Notes under the pieces: model-generated
What the model was told of the DNA's origin: nothing
The model's input: the letters and a program-made list of their open reading frames with translations, nothing else
The model's database searches: none
Source: a virus
IMG/VR virus record: IMGVR_UViG_3300035703_002457
Coordinates: 1-22,633 of that record
DNA: 22,633 nucleotides
Direction: 5' to 3' (one strand)
Shown here: in pieces, positions 15,432-22,358 of the stretch
Layout of the letters: each line of letters opens with the position of its first letter
Position numbering within the stretch: position 1 is the first letter of the stretch
Position numbers and translations under genes: made by a program

Positions 15432-16352
15432 TTATAACCTTGGAGTTGTAGTGCCATCCCAAGGCAATGAAATATCACCAAAGGATATTCTTGTTTTATT
15501 GCCTTTAGTTTGAGTGCTACTTCTGATATTTAATTCCCACATCATCATGGAACTAACTCCTTTATATCCAATAGGAGACCCTAAGCTGCTATGTCTAATC
15601 AAAACTAAAGGAAGTCGGTCATCTTTGCCACTATATACATTTGATCCTGAAGGTAAACCGCTATTATACACTTGATAATAACTTGCAGGTATTTCTACAA
15701 AGGTAGCTGGAGAACCTAAAAAGGCTTTGCATTCTGGCTGATTAGAAGATGGAAAATAACTTGCTAAATAATTTTTACTAAAGCAATCATCAGCTCTACC
15801 AATAAAAAATGCATATCTTTCACCAGTAGCTGTATCATTTGAATCCGTTCCAACTAAAGGATCCATAACTATAGCAGTAGTAGGCTGTCCACCAAATCTG
15901 TAACATGCCATCCAAAAACCATAACCATCACCGGCAGATATGTTATCATCAGCCCCGCCCTGCAAATAATAAGTTCCCGAGGAGGCAAATAATTCATCTC
16001 CTCCTGAACTCGTGCCAAATAAATTTATCTCATCTGAAGCTGTTGGCATAGTATTGCCAGATGGCGAAGTATTAAATGTTGCAGACCTAGAATATTTAAT
16101 CCAAGCATGCCTATCTGATCCGGAACCTCTTTGTACACATAATTCAGAAACTCCTCCAGGAATAGATGCCCGAAACCAAGCTTGAGAATTATTATAACCA
16201 GAAGTAAAAGAGGCATTGCCAGCAGCATAAGATGATCCATCCGAAGATTCTTGAATGGTCCAGCCAGCACCCTCTAGCATTGTCATAAATTTAAACAATG
16301 CTTCGCCACCAGAGCCAGGAATTTGATTTGTAATCCAACTTGTAAATGCCAT
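15432..16352 (-). CDS. Tail/appendage protein, paralogue of the next gene (copy 2)
   Basis: This 306-aa protein begins MAFTSWITNQIPGSGGEALF and ends ISLPWDGTTTPRL. It shares both ends and many internal blocks (LEGAGWTIQ, YYLQGGAD, GYGFWMACY, VMDPLVGTDSNDT, GYKG, MMMWE) with the gene at 16363-17286. The N-terminal pattern W-TNQ-P-SGGEAL followed by GAGW and SSDG recurs in phage tail proteins as I recall them. No catalytic motif is evident. Composition rich in S, G, Y, W and N fits a beta-rich surface protein. ATG at 16352 has only a weak GAG upstream. It lies 10 nt after the paralogue's stop. Confidence 0.75.
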   Translation of the reverse strand: MAFTSWITNQIPGSGGEALFKFMTMLEGAGWTIQESSDGSSYAAGNASFTSGYNNSQAWFRASIPGGVSELCVQRGSGSDRHAWIKYSRSATFNTSPSGNTMPTASDEINLFGTSSGGDELFASSGTYYLQGGADDNISAGDGYGFWMACYRFGGQPTTAIVMDPLVGTDSNDTATGERYAFFIGRADDCFSKNYLASYFPSSNQPECKAFLGSPATFVEIPASYYQVYNSGLPSGSNVYSGKDDRLPLVLIRHSSLGSPIGYKGVSSMMMWELNIRSSTQTKGNKTRISFGDISLPWDGTTTPRL

Positions 16353-16362
16353 GATTTATCTC

Positions 16363-17286
16363 TTAAACGCTAGGTGTTGTAGTGCCATCCCAAGGTAAGG
16401 AAATATTTCCAAATACAATCCTTGTTTGACTTTCTTTTGTGTCCGCACAAGAACGAGTAATACCTTCCCACATCATTAATCTTCCCTGACCCTTGTATCC
16501 ATAAGGGTAACCATTATTATTGGGCTTGGCATAAATTATAGGTATTCTATCATCTGTGCCACTGTACGAGTTAGATCCTACCTCGTTAGGAAACATAGTA
16601 TTTTGACTGTTTCTATAATAATTTGCAGGAACAATAGTCCAAGTGCTTCCTAAAAATGATACGCAATTTGCATTTATATTGCTAACTGATGATACTGAAA
16701 AAGTATTGTTATCTTGAGCTGAAAGATAAAATAAATTCCGCTTTCCAGAGTCCGTATCATTTGAATCAGTCTGCAATAGTGGCTCCATAACAAAACCAGT
16801 ACGAATGTTTTGAGAAAAGCCATAGCATGCCATCCAGAAACCATAACCGTTTGCATTATCTGCTCCGCCTTGCATATAATAAGTTCCACCCGTATCAAAT
16901 AATGGACCGCCAGTACTATTTGAATAAAATAAATCAATCTGATCAGTTGCAGTAGGGGTAGTTGTAGCATCTCCACCAGTACTAAAACCCGAAGAAGGAG
17001 ATTGCTTTATATAAGCATAATATTCAGTGGAAGAACCTCTTTGAAAAACAAGTTCATTTCCAGCAGGAGAAGTTAATCGTATCCAAGCCGATGAATTATT
17101 GAATCCTCCAGCCCCAGACCCGCCAGTAGTAATACCATCTACACCTGCAGAATTATTTAAATATGTAGTGCCATCAGAATATCCATTTACGGTCCATCCT
17201 GCACCCTTTAACATCTCTTTTAAATTATAAAGAGATTCCCCGCCGCTTGCAGGAGTTTGATTCGTAATCCAACTTGTAAATGCCAT
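16363..17286 (-). CDS. Tail/appendage protein, paralogue of the previous gene (copy 1)
   Basis: This 307-aa protein is the first copy in the tandem pair. It begins MAFTSWITNQTPASGGESLY and ends ISLPWDGTTTPSV. Conserved blocks include MLKGAGWTVN, ELVFQRGSS, TPTATDQIDLF, YYMQGGAD, GYGFWMACYGF, MEPLLQTDSNDT and MMWEG. The middle (about residues 160-250) differs most from its partner, as expected if that part contacts the receptor. No enzyme motif is seen. AAGGA lies seven bases before ATG at 17286, the best translation signal of the pair. A 52-nt gap upstream contains a TTGATATATAATA segment that may be a promoter. Confidence 0.75.
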   Translation of the reverse strand: MAFTSWITNQTPASGGESLYNLKEMLKGAGWTVNGYSDGTTYLNNSAGVDGITTGGSGAGGFNNSSAWIRLTSPAGNELVFQRGSSTEYYAYIKQSPSSGFSTGGDATTTPTATDQIDLFYSNSTGGPLFDTGGTYYMQGGADNANGYGFWMACYGFSQNIRTGFVMEPLLQTDSNDTDSGKRNLFYLSAQDNNTFSVSSVSNINANCVSFLGSTWTIVPANYYRNSQNTMFPNEVGSNSYSGTDDRIPIIYAKPNNNGYPYGYKGQGRLMMWEGITRSCADTKESQTRIVFGNISLPWDGTTTPSV

Positions 17287-17338
17287 CTGTTTTCCTTTAA
17301 ACTTTTCTTAGCTCTTAATTATTCTCAATTATTATATA

Positions 17339-17851
17339 TCAAGTGTAATTAAAAATTATTTCTGCCATTTTGCAAATTGCTCGATCCGTAGCCCCAGGAG
17401 AACCAGGTGCCGATATCCGCAATTGCAATTCATAATTCTGCGGTCCATTTACCAAATCAGGCGCACTTCCCACCGTTAATGCCGCCGTCAATAAATCTGG
17501 ACTGTTTGAACTCGTCGTCAACGTCGATCCGCTTACCGCAGTCCCTGTATCCAAATTATATAATCGAATCTCTGCAGTTACCCCAGTAGTAGCCTCCACT
17601 AATGCACGAAACTCTACCGATAATGCAATTGCCGAATTACCACTGAATATTGCACTTGGGTCCAATTCCCTTGCTCCCAAACCAGCAAATACAGAACTGT
17701 CAGCTGTCTGTACTCCAGTCAATAATGTATAAGGTATTGACATGGGCAATAATGAAATTACCCCATATCCATCTGATAAAATAGCAGGCGAACCAGATGG
17801 CGCTTGATACTTCAACTCTCCCGTAACACTATCTATAAATACTGCCGACAT
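17339..17851 (-). CDS. Virion protein with C-terminal beta-sandwich shared with the tailspike
   Basis: This 170-aa protein starts MSAVFIDSVTGELKYQAPSG and contains SDGYGVISLLPMSIPY. Its last 120 residues resemble the C-terminus of the 1188-aa tailspike: AEIRLYNLDTGTAVSGSTLT parallels the tailspike's ATLSLINSGASVSD, and YELQLRIS followed by KMAEIIFNYT parallels YIEITLQID followed by ITDIEITYMF. A shared jelly-roll or trimerisation fold is likely. A role as a small virion or fibre accessory protein is inferred. AAGGA lies four to five bases before ATG at 17851. The codons are richer in G and C than those of the genes to the left. Confidence 0.65.
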   Translation of the reverse strand: MSAVFIDSVTGELKYQAPSGSPAILSDGYGVISLLPMSIPYTLLTGVQTADSSVFAGLGARELDPSAIFSGNSAIALSVEFRALVEATTGVTAEIRLYNLDTGTAVSGSTLTTSSNSPDLLTAALTVGSAPDLVNGPQNYELQLRISAPGSPGATDRAICKMAEIIFNYT

Positions 17852-17881
17852 ATTTTCCTTTTACCTATGCCGAATTATTAT

Positions 17882-18514
17882 CTAAATTTTTACCGTATAA
17901 TCCGCTAATATGCTATTAAATAACGATGGTGTAAATGATTTGAAAAATATCGTATCATACCCAGTTCCCGCCCCACCACTCTCCGATATATCATAATCTA
18001 AATCCGGATCCATTCCCCTACCATTGTGCCGTATCCTAATTCTATAAGTGGATCCCAAATATGTTCCATTTATAAACTTCTCAGGTGTCATAAATATTCT
18101 GTTAACACCGTCTCTAGCACCCAATAACATCACGTTCTCCCGAACAATTACATTCCCCGCACCGCCCAATGCAATGTTCGGATCCAATTGTTCAATTCCA
18201 ATCTCTAATCCTTTAATAACTCCAGCATTTTTCAAAAATTGCTTTTGCTCATTATTGAATTGCAATAAATCAATGTCACTCTGCACTACCTCAATCTCTT
18301 TATTCTTAATCTTCATCATCAATTCGCCCTTCAATAATGAATGACGAATATCCGCCTCAGATACATATGGAATTGCCAATAAATCCCGAGTCTGCTGATT
18401 AGCTATCGGGTAACGAAATACCTGAATCCGTTTTCCACGAGGAGCTATGTTCTTAACTACAAAACATGTAGAAGAATTTTTCTCAAACTCCGTAGTGCGA
18501 TGTACTCCAGACAT
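17882..18514 (-). CDS. Virion structural protein (SDIDLLQFN / DGVNRIF type)
   Basis: This 210-aa protein has an N-terminal half with RDLLAIPYVSEADIRHSLLK and VVQSDIDLLQFNNEQKQFLK. The C-terminal half has ARDGVNRIFMTPEKFINGTY, IRIRHNGRGMDPDLDYDISE and GAGTGYDTIFF. From memory this pairing occurs in neck- or capsid-adjacent proteins of unrelated tailed phages, the second half being a small beta-sandwich also found alone. No enzymatic motif is seen. ATG at 18514 has no convincing Shine-Dalgarno. The 13-mer ATTGATATAGTTA (18519-18531) overlaps the upstream stop and abuts the start region. Confidence 0.7.
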   Translation of the reverse strand: MSGVHRTTEFEKNSSTCFVVKNIAPRGKRIQVFRYPIANQQTRDLLAIPYVSEADIRHSLLKGELMMKIKNKEIEVVQSDIDLLQFNNEQKQFLKNAGVIKGLEIGIEQLDPNIALGGAGNVIVRENVMLLGARDGVNRIFMTPEKFINGTYLGSTYRIRIRHNGRGMDPDLDYDISESGGAGTGYDTIFFKSFTPSLFNSILADYTVKI

Positions 18515-18518
18515 ATCT

Positions 18519-18531
18519 TAACTATATCAAT
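18519..18531 (-). promoter_or_regulatory. Second copy of 13-mer ATTGATATAGTTA
   Basis: Identical to the 13-mer at 15039-15051, it sits four bases from the ATG of the 210-aa gene and overlaps the stop of the 256-aa gene. Its TATAGT is a possible -10. See the desulfurase copy for the leaderless interpretation. Confidence 0.35.
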
Positions 18532-19297
18532 CTAATACCGTGTCTTTAATCGTAATCGTAATCGTCCTCTCTACCGTCTTCTCACCCTCTCTTCTAATAT
18601 TGTTGTTTCCAAATATCGCATTGACTATCGACTCTTGAGTAATACCACCATTACCATCTTTAACTACCACTTTCTCAGGCTCTCGCTTTACCATCTCCTT
18701 CAAAAAAGAACCTTTCTTAAGTAACTTCTCATCTTTCTTCAAAATTACCCCACTCAATTCTTCCGAAGACATCTTGGCAATATCATCCAAACTTAATCGA
18801 TATCGCAAATCCAAGATCTGTGATAAATATTCTATCTGAGGACGAAATACCTCTACATCAGATTCTTTAACGACCAATGCCTTGTTTAAATTATCCAATA
18901 AAACTCTGGCATAACTATCATGCCAGTCCGTATCTGCTCCATATTTGCTCTTAATGTCATTTAATGGAGCAATTAATCTTGCTAAAATTTCAATCTTTTT
19001 CTCATCATCTCGGTTTAAAAATTCTTCCGAACGATGATAATGCTGAAGTCCCGCCCGTGGATTTCTCTCCGTTTCAGAATTAAATTTGCGAGTATCAAAT
19101 GCTACCTTCTTAATTCCTACAGATTCCAATGCCGTGCGGTAAAATACCAATCTGGCAGAATTTTCTACCATCAAATCTTCGCGAGTGTCATTTACCTTGT
19201 ATTGTATGGATTCGGGTACAACGCGACTCTCAACGGAAAAATTAAAATCTTCCGCCAATTTTGTCAAAATATTAATCTTGCCTTTTAAATTCAACAT
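18527..19297 (-). CDS. Hypothetical phage protein near the capsid gene
   Basis: This 256-aa protein is not recognised. It is mostly charged and helical, with NILTKLAEDFNFSVESRV near the start, a long helical middle (EKKIEILARLIAPLNDIK, VFRPQIEYLSQILDL) and a lysine-rich region (ILKKDEKLLKKGSFLKEMVK). The end is beta-like (EKTVERTITITIKDTVLD). The N-terminal KLAEDF phrase resembles the KLADEF start of the kinase-like protein, possibly a shared sorting or scaffold-binding segment. It is the first minus-strand gene left of the inserted plus-strand module and may be capsid-associated. ATG at 19297 has only a weak GAG upstream, and a TATAGT lies 11 nt before it. Confidence 0.6.
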   Translation of the reverse strand: MLNLKGKINILTKLAEDFNFSVESRVVPESIQYKVNDTREDLMVENSARLVFYRTALESVGIKKVAFDTRKFNSETERNPRAGLQHYHRSEEFLNRDDEKKIEILARLIAPLNDIKSKYGADTDWHDSYARVLLDNLNKALVVKESDVEVFRPQIEYLSQILDLRYRLSLDDIAKMSSEELSGVILKKDEKLLKKGSFLKEMVKREPEKVVVKDGNGGITQESIVNAIFGNNNIRREGEKTVERTITITIKDTVLD

Positions 19298-19363
19298 CTC
19301 ACAATAATACTATATTATTAGCCAAATGTAAAACTAAATATTTGTGCATTAATTTAATTCCAC

Positions 19364-19391
19364 TTGACATCTTCAAGCCGCTTGCTATATT
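19364..19391 (+). promoter_or_regulatory. Consensus sigma70 promoter of the endonuclease-methyltransferase gene
   Basis: TTGACA (19364-19369) and TATATT (19386-19391) are separated by 16 nt, matching the bacterial consensus at 6/6 and 5/6. The predicted start near 19398 lies downstream of the long frame's first codon (TTG at 19342) and about 28 nt before GTG at 19426, so it also decides the translation start. It is the best promoter in the window and the only convincing one on the plus strand. Confidence 0.75.
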
Positions 19392-19425
19392 CAAATTATA
19401 TCTATTTGAATTGGAAATTACTACC

Positions 19426-21534
19426 GTGAAAAAATTACCTCAAGAAACTATCCAAGAAGTCATTAGCCTCTATCAGTCCGGCATCCCTCCAAAAGAAATC
19501 GGAGAGAAATTAGGCATTTACAATAATTCCGTGACCCGCCTCCTTAGAAAACATGGCGTGGAACGTACCCAAGCCGCCCCCAGAGTCTCGCCCGAACATA
19601 CTCAATATATTATCCAAAAATATCAAGAAGGCGTTTCTTCGGAAATTCTTGCAAAAGAACTTAATATCAATAGTTCTACCGTTTTAAGAATCCTTAAAAG
19701 AAATAATATCGCCATTCGCAGCGATTCTGAATCCAAAAGAATATATCCACTTAACGAAAATTTCTTAGATCATATTGACTCCGAAGAAAAAGCTTATTTT
19801 CTAGGATTAATGTGGTCGGATGGTAATATTTCTAAAAAAGGAAATGACATCAGCATTCGCCTCCTTGCCAAAGATCAAGATATTTTAAAACAATTATCCG
19901 TTCTTTTCTATGGGCAAGATCGTGTCATCATCGCCAAAGATGGAAACAATAAAGAAATTGCTACATTTAGAATGTGCTCTCAGAAGTTAAAACAACGTCT
20001 GGGAGAACTCGGCTGCCATCCAAACAAAACTTTCACCAATAAATATCCAGTTGACTTAGACCCTTCTTTAGATAGACACTTTATTAGAGGCGTGATCGAT
20101 GGAGATGGATCGGTATTGGATTATGATAGTCCAATTATTATGATAGTTGGAACAGACGAATTTCTATGCAAAATAGCAGAAATTATTGAAAAAGAAGTAA
20201 ACTTTAAGCCTTATATTTTTAAAGCATCAAGACATAGAGAAAAAGATGTAAATATAAGCTGCCTTTCATATAAAGGTTTTAAAAAATTTAAACAAGTTTC
20301 TGATTGGATTTATGACGGCTGCACAATTAAACTAGAAAGAAAATATCAAAATTATCTTTCAGCCCGAGAAAAAGAATCAGATAAACTATTCTCTGTAGAA
20401 GAAGAAAAAGAAATAATTAAACAATTTATTTCAGAAAAATCATTTGGTGAAATATCCAGAGAAAATAATGAACATTATTCCAATATTAAAAAAATTACTC
20501 AAAGAAATGTTCCCTTCAACTATGGGTCTACAGATATTATCAATTATAAAGATCAACTCTTAACAAAAGAATATATTCTATCTTTAACTCTAGAAGAAAA
20601 ACAAAAAGTTAAAGAATATCTTTTTCACTATTTTCGAGGTTACGGATTCCCTTACCCAAAACATTCAAATTTTGAGCTGTATGATGACTGGCAAACCATC
20701 AAAAATTTTGATTCATCCTCTGTCATAGATGGAAATAAATTAAAAACTAAAAATTATACAGGTAATAAATTAACAAAACATTTCTTCGAAAATTTCTACC
20801 AAGTATCTTTCGATAAAAATAAATCCATGTTAGATGCTTTTAATAACGATGAGCTTCTAAATAAAGTTTTAGAAAATAGACTTGGAATCTCTTATAAAGA
20901 AACTTTTAATATGTCAGGCGCTATGCTTAGACAAGGATTAAGAAATTCTAGAGCAGCTACCCCTGCTAGTATGTTTATGGCTACCGTAGCTAAATATATT
21001 TATGATACTTACGCAGAGCCAGAAGGAATTGTATATGATTACTCCGCTGGATTCGGTCAGCGTTTAGTAGGAGCTATGGCTTCTAAAAATAATTTAAAAT
21101 ACCTTGGAGCAGAACCTTGGACAGAATCATTTGAAAATTTAAATTTCTTGTATAAATCTATCTTTCAACATCATCGTTGCAATTTGCATAATATCGGATC
21201 TGAAAACTTCTACCAAGAAGAATTTAATGAAAAAATTTGCCTTGCCTTTAGCTCTCCGCCATATTTTGATACGGAAATTTATTGTAATGAATCCACTCAA
21301 TGCAACTTAGGTTCTTATCAAGATTATTTGTCCTATTGGGATAAAACCTGTCAAAATATATTTAAAATGTTAAAATCAAATGGATGTTTTATTGTAAATA
21401 TTTCAGAAAAATATAAATATGATTTAGCTATGATTGCTTCAAAATATTTTAATCACGATCATGATTTGTACTTAAGCTATGGAACAGAAGGAAATTCTAA
21501 AAATGAACCTATAATTGTCATGCGAAAAAAATAA
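19426..21534 (+). CDS. HTH-LAGLIDADG homing endonuclease fused to DNA methyltransferase
   Basis: This 702-aa protein uses GTG at 19426 (GGAA about 10 nt upstream). Earlier codons in the frame precede the promoter. Two helix-turn-helix units (5-44 and 54-94) are followed by two LAGLIDADG helices: AYFLGLMWSDGNI (123-135) and RHFIRGVIDGDGSV (217-230), each with its catalytic acid. A third HTH-like segment lies near 323-361. The C-terminal 300 residues are a SAM-dependent DNA methyltransferase: MLRQGLRNSRAAT, motif I YDYSAGFGQR (537-546) and the catalytic SSPPY (609-613), the amino-methyltransferase signature for m6A or m4C. A single protein may cleave an unoccupied target and methylate sites. 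It is the only plus-strand gene, inserted between the capsid gene and the 256-aa gene. Base composition drops sharply after about 20110. Specificity is unknown. Confidence 0.85.
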   Translation: MKKLPQETIQEVISLYQSGIPPKEIGEKLGIYNNSVTRLLRKHGVERTQAAPRVSPEHTQYIIQKYQEGVSSEILAKELNINSSTVLRILKRNNIAIRSDSESKRIYPLNENFLDHIDSEEKAYFLGLMWSDGNISKKGNDISIRLLAKDQDILKQLSVLFYGQDRVIIAKDGNNKEIATFRMCSQKLKQRLGELGCHPNKTFTNKYPVDLDPSLDRHFIRGVIDGDGSVLDYDSPIIMIVGTDEFLCKIAEIIEKEVNFKPYIFKASRHREKDVNISCLSYKGFKKFKQVSDWIYDGCTIKLERKYQNYLSAREKESDKLFSVEEEKEIIKQFISEKSFGEISRENNEHYSNIKKITQRNVPFNYGSTDIINYKDQLLTKEYILSLTLEEKQKVKEYLFHYFRGYGFPYPKHSNFELYDDWQTIKNFDSSSVIDGNKLKTKNYTGNKLTKHFFENFYQVSFDKNKSMLDAFNNDELLNKVLENRLGISYKETFNMSGAMLRQGLRNSRAATPASMFMATVAKYIYDTYAEPEGIVYDYSAGFGQRLVGAMASKNNLKYLGAEPWTESFENLNFLYKSIFQHHRCNLHNIGSENFYQEEFNEKICLAFSSPPYFDTEIYCNESTQCNLGSYQDYLSYWDKTCQNIFKMLKSNGCFIVNISEKYKYDLAMIASKYFNHDHDLYLSYGTEGNSKNEPIIVMRKK

Positions 21535-21540
21535 AAGAGA

Positions 21541-21558
21541 CGCTGGATTTCTCCAGCG
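21541..21558 (-). terminator. Rho-independent terminator after the capsid gene
   Basis: On the minus strand CGCTGGA and TCCAGCG form a 7-bp G+C-rich stem closed by a GAAA (GNRA) tetraloop. TCTCTTTTATTTTTTT follows directly. It lies 70 nt beyond the capsid stop. The same hairpin follows the plus-strand methyltransferase gene by 6 nt but has only CCCCTTTA after it there, so it is weaker in that direction. Confidence 0.85.
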
Positions 21559-21571
21559 CCCCTTTACAGCT

Positions 21572-21620
21572 TAATTAACTCGTGTCATGCTAGGTTCGCT
21601 AGCAGGCACAATGTTAATTA
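21572..21620 (-). other. Composite long hairpin in the capsid mRNA 3' UTR
   Basis: TAATTAAC (21572-21579) pairs with GTTAATTA (21613-21620), GTGTC (21582-21586) with GGCAC (21605-21609, one wobble), and TGCTAG (21588-21593) with CTAGCA (21599-21604) around a 5-nt loop. The three stacked helices lie between the capsid stop and the terminator. A stabilising role for the abundant capsid message is plausible. Confidence 0.65.
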
Positions 21621-21627
21621 GGGTTCA

Positions 21628-22358
21628 TCAGCCAGCTGCGACTGATTTGCGACCAGCAGCTACGCCACGGGGGACGAGGATGCCGATGCCGATTTCTTCT
21701 GAAACAACCCAGCCGAGGCTGAGGCGCTTGGGTTCATCGGCGGGGAGAACTTCGATGTCTTGACGGACTGGCATGACGCCGACGAACTCTGGATCTGCGC
21801 AAGCGTAAACTGTGCCGACTGGAACAATTTTGCTGACCATGATGTCTGCGCCCCAGATGCGAGCGTAGAGACCGGTTTGGAGGATTTCGCGTTGGGTGAC
21901 GGGATCGATTTCACCGCCGCCTGCGCCTTGACCGCCACCGGATGCCCATTTGAGGATATCGGTGAATTCTTTGATGTTCATGAAGTATTTGCTGGTTACG
22001 AGGTCCCATTTGTCAACTTCTGCTTTGAGTTCGAGAAGGTCGGCTTTGAGGAGACCGGTATCAGCAATGTCTTGGAGGGTGTTTTCGACGCTTGCAGCTG
22101 CATCAAGGGCTGCGAAGACGTTGGCGTCTTCTTGAGCCATGATTTCTTGACGAGCTTTTTGGACTGCACGGTCGATAACGTTGAAGCGACGGCGACGTAC
22201 TTCAGCGATACGGACGGTGGGGTTTGAAGCAAGTTCGAAAGTGGGAACGGTTACTGATTCACCGAAGATACGTGATTCGGGAGGTGAACCGTTGCTTGAA
22301 ACTACAACAGCGGTTACGTCGATATCACGGTGGTAAACGGGGAGTGCGCCTTGGGGTA
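21628..22358 (-). CDS. Major capsid protein, 3' exon
   Basis: About 242 C-terminal residues are readable, from near LPQGALPVYHRDIDVTAVV through PPESRIFGESVTVPTFELA, RRRFNVIDRAVQKARQEIM and AQEDANVFAALDAAASVEN to WVVSEEIGIGILVPRG. Sequences of this kind, with a VYHRDI segment, a RAVQ-KA-QE helix and a C-terminal DP-FVGVMPVRQD block, are typical of major capsid proteins in tailed phages. The internal ATG at 22140 is not a start, because the frame and the similarity continue upstream until 22358. There the sequence turns into group I intron, and the frame meets a stop at 22375-22377. The 5' exon lies outside the window. G+C is far above that of the neighbours (37 of 60 bases at 21721-21780), consistent with codon optimisation of an abundant protein. 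Confidence 0.85.

Noticed and set aside
15430-15462. TTG start adding 11 residues to the 122-aa protein
   Set aside because: It overlaps the upstream gene's coding end. ATG at 15429 fits the stop and the AAGG site.
16025-16976. Alternative minus-strand frames of 81 and 100 codons in the duplicated tail genes
   Set aside because: They lie in another frame of well-supported genes and have low-complexity hydrophobic sequence.
19342-19425. TTG start giving a 730-aa endonuclease-methyltransferase
   Set aside because: This start lies upstream of the TTGACA/TATATT promoter, and the extra 28 residues are unlike the domain that follows.
19426-21534. Intein within a methyltransferase
   Set aside because: There is no N-terminal Cys/Ser splice block and no HN-Cys/Ser/Thr at a plausible junction. 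The LAGLIDADG part is preceded by HTH units, not an extein.
22138-22140. ATG as start of a 170-aa capsid protein
   Set aside because: Capsid-like sequence continues in frame upstream to 22358, so this is an internal methionine (RQEIMAQEDAN).
21760-22227. 155-codon plus-strand frame across the capsid exon
   Set aside because: It is antisense to a well-supported capsid sequence. Long shadow frames are expected in this G+C-rich segment.
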